From the NCBI GenBank assembly GCA_000419465.1, contig ATTB01000003.1:24241-88240 (forward strand): DNA of 64,000 bases. The letters run 5' to 3'. The notes under the pieces were generated by a model. The model did no database searches. It saw nothing but the letters and a program-made list of their open reading frames with translations, and was not told the DNA's origin. Each line of letters opens with the position of its first letter. The stretch's first letter is position 1. This DNA is from an alpha proteobacterium SCGC AAA028-C07 (GTDB lineage: Bacteria; Pseudomonadota; Alphaproteobacteria; Pelagibacterales; Pelagibacteraceae). This document shows, in pieces, positions 26,181 through 35,471 of the stretch. A program made the translations under genes and the position numbers.

Positions 26181-27875
26181 ATGGAAAATAATCGTAAAGG
26201 TTTATCACTAAAGTATCGGCCACAAAGTTTTGATGAAGTTATAGGTCAAGACGTAATGGTGCAGATTATTAAAAATGCGATCAAGATGGATCGTATTCCT
26301 AACGCTTATTTATTGACAGGAATTAGAGGCGTTGGGAAAACGACGACTGCAAGAATAATTGCAAAAGCTATTAATTGTAAAAATTCTGAAAGCCCAGAAA
26401 AAAAGTGTGAAGGCTTTTGTCATTGTGAAGCTATAACAAATTCAAATCATATCGATGTTTTAGAAATGGATGCTGCTTCTAAAACTGGAATTGATGATAT
26501 TCGAGAATTAATTGATTCTGCTAAATATTATCCTACGAGCGCCAAGTATAAAGTTTTCATCATTGATGAAGTTCATATGTTATCAAAGCAAGCTTTCAAT
26601 GGTTTGCTTAAAACTTTAGAAGAGCCACCTCCCCATCTTAAATTTATTCTAGCAACCACTGAAGTTAAAAAAATACCATTAACTATTATTTCAAGATGTC
26701 AAAGATTTGATCTTAGAAGAATTAAACTTGAGGAAATGATTTCTTTCTTAAAGAAAATTTCTGAAAAAGAAAAAGCAAAAATTAATGAAAAAGCTTTAAT
26801 GTTAATTGCAAAAGCATCAGAGGGGTCAGTAAGAGACGCATTGTCTATATTAGATCAGGCAATCTCAACATTTAATATTTTAGGTGAAGAAATAATCGAA
26901 ACATCAGTGAGAACAATGTTAGGCATAGCAGACCGTTCTAGAATTATTGACCTTGTGCGTTTTGTAATTGATGGAGATAAAGCAAAAGCCCTTCAAGATG
27001 CCCAAGAAATATTTGATTTAGGAGCAGATCCAAAATTAGTTTTACAAGATATGCTTGAAGTTATTTATTTAATTTCTAGAAGCAAAAGTTTTGGCAAAAT
27101 TGAAAACGATCTAACAGTTTCTGAATCTGAATCGGATGTAATTTTAGCACTTTCTAAAAATATTGATTTTTCTTATATTTCAATGATCTGGCAATTCATT
27201 CTTAAAGGGATTGAAGAATTAAGTTTTGTTCCAAACCATTTTCTTTCTTTTCAAATGTTAATTATGAGATTAGTGCATTTAAAAGATTTACCAAGTCCAG
27301 AAGAAGTAATTGAGGATGCTTTAAACTCAGATACGCGTGCAATGTCAGAATCAACTGAGAAACAAGATGATTTTAACGAAATTAAACCTGGAACAATAAT
27401 TAACAAACAAACTTCAGCAAAGACGCAAATTAAAAGCATTGTACAAGAAAAGGCAGAAGATATTGATCGAAATCCAAAAATTTTAGAAAAAAAACAAGAA
27501 GCCGGAAAACTTGAGATAATTAATTCATTTGAAAAATTAGTAGAAATTACAAATTATAAAAAAGAAATTGAATTAAAGTTTGATTTAGAAAGAAATGTTA
27601 GAGTAGTAAAATTTGAGACTGGAAAAATTGATATTTCGTTTAACGAGAAATTATCTAAAAATTTTGTAAGATCTTTAACTGAAAAACTTAAACTTTGGAC
27701 AGGTGAAAGATGGATTATTTCTTTATCGAAAGAAACAGGTAAAAATACAATTTTTGAAAATAAAGAAAGTTACAAAAAAAAATTATTACAAGATGCACTT
27801 GAAAGCGAAGTTTACAAAAAGATAAAAGAAAATTTTCCAGATGCGGAACTTAATGAAGTAGAGGAGATTAAGTAA
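26181..27875 (+). CDS. dnaX: DNA polymerase III subunit gamma/tau
   Basis: Clamp-loader ATPase. Walker A GIRGVGKTTTAR near 48-59, a zinc-binding region with cysteines in NCKN, KKCEGFCHCE, Walker B DEVHML and sensor SRCQRFDLRR. 564 residues, with a C-terminal tau-like region from about 375. The ATG directly follows the T-run of SRP RNA, so dnaX is either made by read-through from ffs or starts almost without a leader. It overlaps ybaB by one base (TAATG). Confidence 0.95.
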   Translation: MENNRKGLSLKYRPQSFDEVIGQDVMVQIIKNAIKMDRIPNAYLLTGIRGVGKTTTARIIAKAINCKNSESPEKKCEGFCHCEAITNSNHIDVLEMDAASKTGIDDIRELIDSAKYYPTSAKYKVFIIDEVHMLSKQAFNGLLKTLEEPPPHLKFILATTEVKKIPLTIISRCQRFDLRRIKLEEMISFLKKISEKEKAKINEKALMLIAKASEGSVRDALSILDQAISTFNILGEEIIETSVRTMLGIADRSRIIDLVRFVIDGDKAKALQDAQEIFDLGADPKLVLQDMLEVIYLISRSKSFGKIENDLTVSESESDVILALSKNIDFSYISMIWQFILKGIEELSFVPNHFLSFQMLIMRLVHLKDLPSPEEVIEDALNSDTRAMSESTEKQDDFNEIKPGTIINKQTSAKTQIKSIVQEKAEDIDRNPKILEKKQEAGKLEIINSFEKLVEITNYKKEIELKFDLERNVRVVKFETGKIDISFNEKLSKNFVRSLTEKLKLWTGERWIISLSKETGKNTIFENKESYKKKLLQDALESEVYKKIKENFPDAELNEVEEIK

Positions 27876-28192
27876 TGGATTTTGGGGGTATGTTAAAAAA
27901 AGCTCAAGAGATGCAGCAAAAAATGTCTGAAGTAAAAGCTTCATTAAAGAATATTCAAGCAGAAGGTGTTGCTAGTAATGGTGCTGTGAAAGTAATTATG
28001 AATGGCGATCATGAGATGATCAAAATAGATATTGATCCAAAGTTAATGACGGAAGAAAAAGAAGTTTTAGAAGACTTAATTGTTATAGCCACTAATAACG
28101 CTAAGAAGGAAATTGAAGTTAAATCATCAGAGGAGATGTCAAAAATAACAGGTGGTTTAAAATTGCCCCCTGGATTTAAACTTCCTTTCTAG
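27875..28192 (+). CDS. ybaB: YbaB/EbfC nucleoid-associated protein
   Basis: 105 residues: GGMLKKAQEMQQKMSEVKAS at the N-terminus and PPGFKLPF at the end are diagnostic. It is a dimeric DNA-binding protein that coats the nucleoid. It sits in the conserved dnaX-ybaB-recR operon, with a one-base overlap with dnaX and 2 nt before recR. Confidence 0.95.
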   Translation: MDFGGMLKKAQEMQQKMSEVKASLKNIQAEGVASNGAVKVIMNGDHEMIKIDIDPKLMTEEKEVLEDLIVIATNNAKKEIEVKSSEEMSKITGGLKLPPGFKLPF

Positions 28193-28194
28193 TA

Positions 28195-28803
28195 ATGAAA
28201 AATAACTCTCATCCAGATTTAGAAACACTAATGTTTCTAATTGCAAAGTTGCCAGGATTAGGACCAAAGTCTGCAAGACGTATTGCTCTTTATCTTCTTA
28301 AAAACAGAGACAATATTATGAAGCCATTGTCTGGCGCTTTAGATAAAGTTTATCAAAATGTTGCTCGTTGTAATATTTGCGGAAATTTTAAAACTAATAA
28401 AATTGAATGCAATTGTAATAATAAAAATAATTATGAACAAATTTGTGTTGTAGAAAATGTGGCGGACATGTGGGCTTTAGAAAGCACTAATGTTTATAGT
28501 GGGCAGTATCATATTTTAGGAGGAACTCTTTCAGCCATCAATGGCATAAATCCAGAAGACCTTTTAATAGGTTCATTAGTTAACAGGATTAAGGCTAATT
28601 CAGTAAAAGAAGTTATCCTAGCAACAAGCGCTACAATCGAAGGACAAACGACAGCTCATTATATTAAAGACAGTATTAAAAATTTAAATGTGAAAGTAAC
28701 AAAATTAGCACATGGCCTGCCTGTGGGTGGGGAGATCGAATATTTGGATGATGGAACATTATTTTCTGCATTTAAATATCGTAGTTCTTTAAATAGCGAT
28801 TAG
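28195..28803 (+). CDS. recR: Recombination mediator RecR
   Basis: 202 residues with a helix-hairpin-helix (LPGLGPKSARRIALYLL), a zinc motif CNICGN...CNC, and a Toprim domain (ICVVENVADMWALE, then LPVGGEIEYLDDGT). It loads RecA on gapped DNA together with RecO/RecF. It is third in dnaX-ybaB-recR. Confidence 0.96.
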   Translation: MKNNSHPDLETLMFLIAKLPGLGPKSARRIALYLLKNRDNIMKPLSGALDKVYQNVARCNICGNFKTNKIECNCNNKNNYEQICVVENVADMWALESTNVYSGQYHILGGTLSAINGINPEDLLIGSLVNRIKANSVKEVILATSATIEGQTTAHYIKDSIKNLNVKVTKLAHGLPVGGEIEYLDDGTLFSAFKYRSSLNSD

Positions 28804-28847
28804 CATCAAGCGCTTGATTAATTAAGTAGATTTAGTATTTTTTCATT

Positions 28848-29378
28848 ATGACTATTAGGCAAATCTTAACAGAGCCAGATCCTCAATTAAGAATTAAATC
28901 AAAACCAGTTCAAAAGGTTGATGCTGAGATTAAAAACTTAATGAAAGATATGTTGGAAACAATGTATGCAGCTCCTGGCATCGGTCTTGCAGCTGTTCAA
29001 ATTGGAGTGCACAAAAGAGTCATTGTTATTGATATAGCAAAAGAACCAGAACCTAATAATCCAATGTATTTTGTAAATCCGGAAATTGTTTGGACATCTC
29101 AAACAAAATGCACTTTTGAAGAAGGCTGCCTCTCATTGCCTAAACAATTTGCAGAAGTTGAAAGACCTGAAAAATGTCATGTAAAATATTTAGATCAAAA
29201 TGGAAAAGAACAATTGTTAAAAGCAGAAGGTTTGCTTGCTACATGTATACAACATGAAATTGATCATTTAAATGGAATTTTGTTTATTGATTATTTATCA
29301 AAATTAAAAAAATCTTTTATTTTAAAAAAACTCTCAAAAGCAAAAAAGGAAGACGTTTCAGATCATATTAATTTTTAG
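28848..29378 (+). CDS. def: Peptide deformylase
   Basis: Removes the formyl group from nascent N-terminal formylmethionine. The three metal motifs are present: GIGLAAVQIG, EEGCLSLP and QHEIDHLNG. 176 residues. It is followed 7 nt later by fmt, the enzyme that adds the formyl group to initiator tRNA, the classical def-fmt pair. Confidence 0.97.
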   Translation: MTIRQILTEPDPQLRIKSKPVQKVDAEIKNLMKDMLETMYAAPGIGLAAVQIGVHKRVIVIDIAKEPEPNNPMYFVNPEIVWTSQTKCTFEEGCLSLPKQFAEVERPEKCHVKYLDQNGKEQLLKAEGLLATCIQHEIDHLNGILFIDYLSKLKKSFILKKLSKAKKEDVSDHINF

Positions 29379-29385
29379 GTAATCC

Positions 29386-30306
29386 ATGTCATTAAAAATA
29401 ATTTTCATGGGTACCCCAGAGTTTGCTGTTCCTGCATTAAAAGAATTACTTAAAGAAAAATTAAATATTATTCACGTTTATACACAGCCCCCAAAAAAAT
29501 CTAATAGAGGTTTAAAAATTGAAAAAACTCCAGTTCATTTAGAGGCGGAAAAAAATAATTTAAAAGTTCATCATCCAAGCTCATTAAAAAATGAAGAGGA
29601 ATTGGATTTATTTAAAAAAATAAGCCCAGACTTAGTAATCGTTGTTGCTTATGGACAAATTATTCCTGAAAATTTTTTAAATTTATCAAAGAAAGGATTT
29701 ATAAACATTCATGCTTCTCTATTACCCTACTGGAGAGGTGCGGCGCCTATTCAAAGAGCAATTATGAATGGTGATAAATTTACAGGAATCTCAATTATGA
29801 AAATTGAAAAAGGTTTAGACTCAGGACCTGTTATGCTATCTGAAAAAATAGAGATTAATGATCAGCTAAATTACGGTTTATTAAGTGACCAGTTATCGAT
29901 TTTGGGTTCAAAATTAATTATTAAAGCCATTGATCTAATAGATAAAGATAAAGCTAAGTTTTTAGACCAAGATCATACAAAAGCTACCCATGCAAAAAAA
30001 ATCACGCGGGATGATGAAGAAATTAACTGGAATAATAATGCAGACAAAATTGTTCGGCAAATTAATGCTTTAAATCCAACGCCAGGTGCTTGTTTTAAAT
30101 TTGAAAATGAAAGGATTAAGATTTGGAAAGCAGAAGTTATAGATCAAAAAGGGGAAATTGGCACAACACTTAATGATAATCTTTTGATTGCCTGTAAGGA
30201 CTTTGCAATTCAAGTTTTAGAAATACAAAGGCCTGGAAAAAAAATTCAAAAAGTAAAAGAATTTTTATTAGGATATAAAATTCCAAAAGCTTCAAAATTG
30301 ATTTAA
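29386..30306 (+). CDS. fmt: Methionyl-tRNA formyltransferase
   Basis: Formylates initiator Met-tRNA using 10-formyl-tetrahydrofolate. MGTPEFAVPAL at the start, NIHASLLPYWRGAAPIQRAI with the catalytic Asn-His region, then TGISIMKIEKGLDSGPV; a C-terminal OB-like domain from about 205. 306 residues, normal length. truA starts at the next base after the stop. Confidence 0.97.
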   Translation: MSLKIIFMGTPEFAVPALKELLKEKLNIIHVYTQPPKKSNRGLKIEKTPVHLEAEKNNLKVHHPSSLKNEEELDLFKKISPDLVIVVAYGQIIPENFLNLSKKGFINIHASLLPYWRGAAPIQRAIMNGDKFTGISIMKIEKGLDSGPVMLSEKIEINDQLNYGLLSDQLSILGSKLIIKAIDLIDKDKAKFLDQDHTKATHAKKITRDDEEINWNNNADKIVRQINALNPTPGACFKFENERIKIWKAEVIDQKGEIGTTLNDNLLIACKDFAIQVLEIQRPGKKIQKVKEFLLGYKIPKASKLI

Positions 30307-31044
30307 ATGCCAAGACTGAAATGCATAGTTGAATATGACGGCACTCATTTTGTAGGCTGGCAAAGGCAATTAAATGGAAGATCAATTCAAGAAGCGATCG
30401 AACAAGCAATTGAGAAAATAGCTGAAAAAAGGATAACAATTTTTGGAGCGGGAAGAACAGACACAGGCGTTCATGCAGTACATCAAGTTTTTCATTTTGA
30501 TTTTAATAAAGATATTGATGCTAAAAAAATTACTGATGCTTTAAATTTTCATATAAAAGACGAATCTATAAGCATTTTAAAAACTGAATTAATAAATGAT
30601 GATTTTGATGCAAGACGAGATGCAAAGTTAAGAATTTATAAATATGTAATTATTAATCGAGACTCTCCATTGTCCATAGAAAAAGATAGGGCATGGCAAT
30701 TAAAAATAAAACTTAATGAAACTAAAATGAATGATGCTGCGCAAATTTTAATAGGAACTCATGATTTTACAACTTTTAGGTCAACTTCGTGTGGAGCTAA
30801 ATCTCCAATAAAAACTATGGAGAAAATAAATATTTTTAGAAAAGATGATTACATTTATAGTTATTTTGAATCGCAGTCTTTTTTACAACATCAAGTTCGT
30901 TCTATGATGGGATGTATAAAGCTTGTAGGCGAAAATAAATGGGTAAAAAAAGATTTACTTGATGCATTAAATTCTAAAGATAGAGCAAAATGCGCTCCCC
31001 CAGCGCCTGCTGCTGGATTGTATTTGGAAAATATTATTTATTAA
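30307..31044 (+). CDS. truA: tRNA pseudouridine(38-40) synthase
   Basis: Modifies uridines in the anticodon arm of tRNAs. The catalytic aspartate is D52 in GAGRTDTGVHA; FRSTSCGAKSP and FLQHQVRSMMG are further family motifs. 245 residues. Last gene in def-fmt-truA, and convergent with the HDAC-like gene one base away. Confidence 0.96.
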   Translation: MPRLKCIVEYDGTHFVGWQRQLNGRSIQEAIEQAIEKIAEKRITIFGAGRTDTGVHAVHQVFHFDFNKDIDAKKITDALNFHIKDESISILKTELINDDFDARRDAKLRIYKYVIINRDSPLSIEKDRAWQLKIKLNETKMNDAAQILIGTHDFTTFRSTSCGAKSPIKTMEKINIFRKDDYIYSYFESQSFLQHQVRSMMGCIKLVGENKWVKKDLLDALNSKDRAKCAPPAPAAGLYLENIIY

Positions 31045-31045
31045 C

Positions 31046-31972
31046 TTAAATTTCTAACAAAGCCTCAACGTGATATTTTGCACTTTCTTGAATAGCTGCA
31101 AGATTGTAGCCACCCTCTAAGATTGAAACAATTTTGTTACCACAGACTTTTTTTGCAATTTTCATAATTTCTTTGGTTAATGTGTAATAGTCTTTAGATT
31201 CTAAATTAATGTTGGCCAAAGGATCATTTTTGTGAGCATCAAAACCAGCTGATAATAATATAAATTCAGGCTTAAATTCATTTAATTTCTCATAAACTTT
31301 CACATAACTATTAAAAAATTCTTTAGAACCAGTTCCTGCTTTTAGAGGAATGTTTAAAATATTATTATATTTGCCGGTTTCATCTTCAGAACCTGTTCCT
31401 GGATAAAATGGAAATTGATGCGATGAAATGTATAAAACTTTTTTTTCATTATAAAAAATATCTTGTGTGCCATTTCCATGATGAACATCAAAATCAATGA
31501 TTGCTACTTTATTTAGTTTATATTTTTCTATTAAATAGGTTGCGCCTACGGCAATGTTGTTAAACAGGCAAAATCCCATAGCCTTTCCTTTTTCAGCATG
31601 GTGACCAGGAGGCCTGATAACGCAAAATGCATTATCAAACTTTTTATTCATTACAGTATCGATTGCATTAATAATTGATGCAACAGCATCGTAAGCTGCT
31701 TTTTTACTACCTTTAGAAACAATTGTATCTCCATCAAGAAAAGCTAAGCCTTCTTTTGGAAATGATTGATTAATTTTTTCAAAATATTTTTCTGAATGAG
31801 TAAGCTTAATATATTTTTCATCAAAAGATTCTATGCCTCTCCAGATTAATTTTGGAGTTTGTATTTTTTTTAAACCATTTATGATTGACGGAATACGCTC
31901 AGGACATTCTGGGTGACCAGGACCCGTATCATGTTGAATGGAAGAATTAGCGGTGAATATGCAGGTTGTCAC
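31046..31972 (-). CDS. Histone deacetylase-like / acetylpolyamine amidohydrolase family
   Basis: 308 residues of the zinc deacetylase superfamily: RPPGHHAEKGKAMGFC with the charge-relay histidines, DFDVHHGNGTQDIFY with zinc ligands, SAGFDAHKNDPL and EGGYNL. Bacterial members act on acetylpolyamines, acetoin-related substrates or acetylated proteins; the substrate here is unknown. The start is GTG at 31972, overlapping the dapE stop (GTGA). Confidence 0.87.
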   Translation of the reverse strand: MTTCIFTANSSIQHDTGPGHPECPERIPSIINGLKKIQTPKLIWRGIESFDEKYIKLTHSEKYFEKINQSFPKEGLAFLDGDTIVSKGSKKAAYDAVASIINAIDTVMNKKFDNAFCVIRPPGHHAEKGKAMGFCLFNNIAVGATYLIEKYKLNKVAIIDFDVHHGNGTQDIFYNEKKVLYISSHQFPFYPGTGSEDETGKYNNILNIPLKAGTGSKEFFNSYVKVYEKLNEFKPEFILLSAGFDAHKNDPLANINLESKDYYTLTKEIMKIAKKVCGNKIVSILEGGYNLAAIQESAKYHVEALLEI

Positions 31973-33129
31973 TTAAAGTAATTAACAAGGATATCTAAGT
32001 ATATATTTTTCAATTTTTTTAGATCAGCTATTCTAGCCATCTCATCTACCTGGTGGATAGTTTTTGCGATTAAACCAAATTCAATGCAGGGAGCTATTTT
32101 TTTTATAAAACGAGCATCAGAAGTACCTCCTGTCGTTGATAGAATAGGATTAATTTTTGTGTTTTTTTTTATAACATTTTTAATCATGTAAACAGTTTTA
32201 CTAGGCTTTGTTAAAAAAGCTTCGCCCGAAACATTGTATTTAATTTTGTAACTTGCTTTAGATTTTTTAGTAACAGAAGAAAAAATTTTATTTAGCTTTT
32301 TTTTAAGAGAGCTTGATGTGTGTAAATTGTTAAATCTTATATTAAAAGATGCTTTTGCTTCAGCAGGAATGACATTGTCTGCTGTATTATCAATAGTAAT
32401 TTTTGTAACTTCAAGATTAGATGGTTGAAAATCTTTATTGCCTCTATCTAGTTTTAATTTTTTAATATTATTTAAAACCTCAACTATAATTGTAGAGGGA
32501 TTATTATAAGTATATGAATATGCAACGTGTCCTTGGGTCCCCAAAATTGTTAAATGACCTGTTATGCTGCCTCTTCTTCCAATTTTAATCATGTCGCCAA
32601 GTCTACTTTCATTAGTTGGCTCTCCTACTATGCAGAAATCGATTTTTTCTTTTTTTTGTATTAATTTTTTTATAACTTTTTGAGTACCATTAATTGCAAT
32701 AGTTTCTTCATCACCGGTTATTAAAAAACTAATTGATCCTTTTAATTTTTTATCTTTTTTTAAAAACTCACTAACGGCAGAAATAAAACAAGCAATCGAG
32801 CCTTTCATATCGCTAACACCACGACCAATTAGTTTTTGATTTTTAATAACCCCACCAAAAGGATTAACAGTCCAAGATTTTAGATCTCCAACAGGAACAA
32901 CATCTGTGTGTCCTGCAAAACAAAAGTTAGGAGAACTGTTGCCAATTTTCGCATATAAATTTTTAATTTTTGCGGTTCCTTTTTCTTGGAACTCCATAAT
33001 CTGACATTTAAAGCCTAATTTTTTTAGATTTTTTGCAACAACATTAATTGCGCCGTCATCTTTAGGTGTAACGCTCTGACATTTTACAAGATCTCTCGCT
33101 AAAGAAACTTCACTAATAGTCTTTAGCAT
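31969..33129 (-). CDS. dapE: Succinyl-diaminopimelate desuccinylase
   Basis: Zinc hydrolase of lysine and cell-wall diaminopimelate synthesis. Metal ligands: H74 and D76 in FAGHTDVVPVGD, GRGVSDMKGS, TGDEE, and the C-terminal histidine in TIHQVDEMA. 386 residues. It directly follows dapD (1-nt spacer), and lysA at 7.6 kb completes the branch. Confidence 0.95.
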   Translation of the reverse strand: MLKTISEVSLARDLVKCQSVTPKDDGAINVVAKNLKKLGFKCQIMEFQEKGTAKIKNLYAKIGNSSPNFCFAGHTDVVPVGDLKSWTVNPFGGVIKNQKLIGRGVSDMKGSIACFISAVSEFLKKDKKLKGSISFLITGDEETIAINGTQKVIKKLIQKKEKIDFCIVGEPTNESRLGDMIKIGRRGSITGHLTILGTQGHVAYSYTYNNPSTIIVEVLNNIKKLKLDRGNKDFQPSNLEVTKITIDNTADNVIPAEAKASFNIRFNNLHTSSSLKKKLNKIFSSVTKKSKASYKIKYNVSGEAFLTKPSKTVYMIKNVIKKNTKINPILSTTGGTSDARFIKKIAPCIEFGLIAKTIHQVDEMARIADLKKLKNIYLDILVNYFK

Positions 33130-33130
33130 A

Positions 33131-33946
33131 TCAATCTCTCAGTAATTCGTTTATTGAGGTTTTGCTTCTAGTTTTTTCATCAACAGTTTTAACAATGACC
33201 GCACAATATAAACTTGGTTTGCTTTTATCTTCGTTTGCAAGCGATCCTGAGACTACCACTGAATAAGGGGGAACTTTTCCATAAATAATTTGGTTTGTTT
33301 TTCTATCTATAATTTTTGTTGAGGCTCCAATGTAAACACCCATAGAAATTACAGAACCTTCGCCAACAATAACTCCCTCAGCCACCTCTGATCTTGCTCC
33401 AATAAAACAATTATCTTCAATGATTACTGGATTTGCTTGAAGAGGTTCTAGTACTCCACCAATTCCAACTCCTCCAGAAATATGACAATTTTTTCCAATT
33501 TGTGCACACGAACCAACCGTTGACCAAGTATCAATCATGGTTCCATCATCAACATAAGCACCAACATTTATAAAGGATGGCATTAACACAACATTTTTTC
33601 CAATGTATGCAGATTTTCTAATCACACCATTTGGGACCGCTCTAAATCCAGCATCAATATGTTTTTTTTCATCCCAAAGAGCTGTTTTACCATCTACTTT
33701 GTCAAACCAAGTTGCGTAAGGACCTGAAAGAATTTTATTATCTTGTATTTTAAAACTTAAAAGAATTGCTTTTTTTATCCATTGATGAGTATGCCATTCA
33801 TTATTTTTTTTCTCACACACTCTAATACTGCCAGAGTCTAATTTTTCTAAAGTTTCATTAATTGCAGAAATAATTGCTTTGTCAGAATTTTTATTAATAT
33901 TATTTCTGTCTTCCCAGGCTTTTAAAATAATATTTTCTATACTCAT
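33131..33946 (-). CDS. dapD: Tetrahydrodipicolinate N-succinyltransferase
   Basis: Left-handed beta-helix acyltransferase that succinylates tetrahydrodipicolinate. Hexapeptide repeats run from about residue 105 to 215 ([36 protein letters not shown]). 271 residues, normal. It shows this organism uses the succinylase route, together with dapE. Confidence 0.96.
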   Translation of the reverse strand: MSIENIILKAWEDRNNINKNSDKAIISAINETLEKLDSGSIRVCEKKNNEWHTHQWIKKAILLSFKIQDNKILSGPYATWFDKVDGKTALWDEKKHIDAGFRAVPNGVIRKSAYIGKNVVLMPSFINVGAYVDDGTMIDTWSTVGSCAQIGKNCHISGGVGIGGVLEPLQANPVIIEDNCFIGARSEVAEGVIVGEGSVISMGVYIGASTKIIDRKTNQIIYGKVPPYSVVVSGSLANEDKSKPSLYCAVIVKTVDEKTRSKTSINELLRD

Positions 33947-33948
33947 GT

Positions 33949-34617
33949 TTATTTAATTAACAAATTACACTGCTCAAGAAAATGATCTAATTCTGTTATT
34001 TTAAAGTGTACATGATCCTCATCATGGCCTTCTTTTGCCCAATTATCTTCATTTATTACCCATCCTGTTTTCATACCAAGATCATGAGCTGGTTTTAGGT
34101 TTCTTGCGATATCTTCAAAAAAAATACTTTGCTCAGGTATAATATCGTATTTTTTAATAAGCCTTTCATAAGGAGACCTTTCGGGTTTTGGAACAAAATC
34201 TGAGTCAACAATATCAAATATTGAAAAAAGATTTTCATCAAGTTGCATATTGCTAATAACATTATTTGCATGTTTTCTTGAGCCATTAGTAAATATAATT
34301 TTTTTCCCAGGTAAACTTTTGATTTCTTTATTTAGTTTTTCATTTTTGTTTAAAAAACTGTAATCAATATTATGTACAAACTCTAAAAAGTGATGAGGGT
34401 CAATATTGTGATTCTTGATTAAGCCATTCAAAGTTGTCCCGTGTTTTTGAAAATAATCATTTTTAATCTTAATAGCTTCTTCATGATTAACATTTAAATG
34501 TTGAGTGATAAAACTTGCCATTAGTTTATCAATTCCTGAAAATAAATTTGTAGATGAGGGGTAAAGAGTATTATCTAAATCAAAAATCCAAAATTTTATG
34601 TCCTTTATATTATCCAT
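33949..34617 (-). CDS. HAD-family pyrimidine 5'-nucleotidase-like phosphatase
   Basis: 222 residues. The HAD motif I is FDLDNTLYP (D13, D15), motif II is FTNGS, motif III/IV lies in KPERSPYE and [12 protein letters not shown]. This matches the pyrimidine 5'-nucleotidase branch next to dapD or argB in alphaproteobacteria. Stop and start touch argB (34617 is shared). The substrate is not provable from sequence. Confidence 0.83.
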   Translation of the reverse strand: MDNIKDIKFWIFDLDNTLYPSSTNLFSGIDKLMASFITQHLNVNHEEAIKIKNDYFQKHGTTLNGLIKNHNIDPHHFLEFVHNIDYSFLNKNEKLNKEIKSLPGKKIIFTNGSRKHANNVISNMQLDENLFSIFDIVDSDFVPKPERSPYERLIKKYDIIPEQSIFFEDIARNLKPAHDLGMKTGWVINEDNWAKEGHDEDHVHFKITELDHFLEQCNLLIK

Positions 34618-35471
34618 TATTTTACTATAAGCGTTCCAGCTCCAAGATTTGAGAATAATTCAAAAAGAACAGCATGAGATTTTCTTCCATCAATAATAAC
34701 TACCCCGTTTACCCCAGATTCAATAGCGCTAATGCATGTCTTAATTTTTGGAATCATTCCCCCGGTAATTGTTCCATCATCAATAAGATCTAAAGCTTGT
34801 TTTGTAGATAATTGTGATATTAAATTACCATCTTTATCATTTACCCCAGGAACATCCGTCATTAATAAAAGTCTTTCAGCTTTTATTTGGTTTGCAATTG
34901 TTCCAGCGGCTGTATCAGCATTCACATTATAAACTTGGCCCTTATTATCCATTCCCATAGGAGCAATGACTGGAATAATTTTTTGTTTAAAAAAGTTATT
35001 TAATACTTTTGTATCAATTTTTTTTGGATCTCCAACAAATCCTAATTGTTCATCAATAGATTTATCGATGTGTATTACGTTGTTTTTTCTAACAGTAACG
35101 GACTCTGCTTTTGCACCATAATTTATAATAGCATCTCTTAAATCTGGATTTATTTCATTTAACAAAACATCTTCCACAACTTTTATTACATTTTTATCAG
35201 TTACTCTTAATCCAGAAATAAATTTACTTTCTAAATTTTGAGATTCTAGTTTTGTTTTGATTTGAGGACCACCGCCGTGAATAACCGCAACATCAACATC
35301 TAATTTTCTTAAAATTGCAGCATCTTGGGCAAACGCTTTTGATAAACTTAGATCAGACATTACCTGACCACCGTATTTGAGAATTATTTTTTTATTTTTA
35401 TATTTGTCTAAGTAAACGGATGCCTCTTGAATTGATGGACCAAGTTCTGGCCAAAAAGACTTAATATCCAT
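34617..35471 (-). CDS. argB: Acetylglutamate kinase
   Basis: Second step of arginine synthesis. Amino-acid kinase fold: ILKYGGQVMSD (Gln where many have Ala or Asn), IHGGGPQI, and GGMIPKIKTC. I take ATG at 35471 (MDIKSFWPELG, 284 residues); a TTG one codon earlier is less likely. The ATG overlaps the yidC stop (TGATG). In many alphaproteobacteria engB lies between yidC and argB; it is absent here. Confidence 0.95.
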   Translation of the reverse strand: MDIKSFWPELGPSIQEASVYLDKYKNKKIILKYGGQVMSDLSLSKAFAQDAAILRKLDVDVAVIHGGGPQIKTKLESQNLESKFISGLRVTDKNVIKVVEDVLLNEINPDLRDAIINYGAKAESVTVRKNNVIHIDKSIDEQLGFVGDPKKIDTKVLNNFFKQKIIPVIAPMGMDNKGQVYNVNADTAAGTIANQIKAERLLLMTDVPGVNDKDGNLISQLSTKQALDLIDDGTITGGMIPKIKTCISAIESGVNGVVIIDGRKSHAVLFELFSNLGAGTLIVK

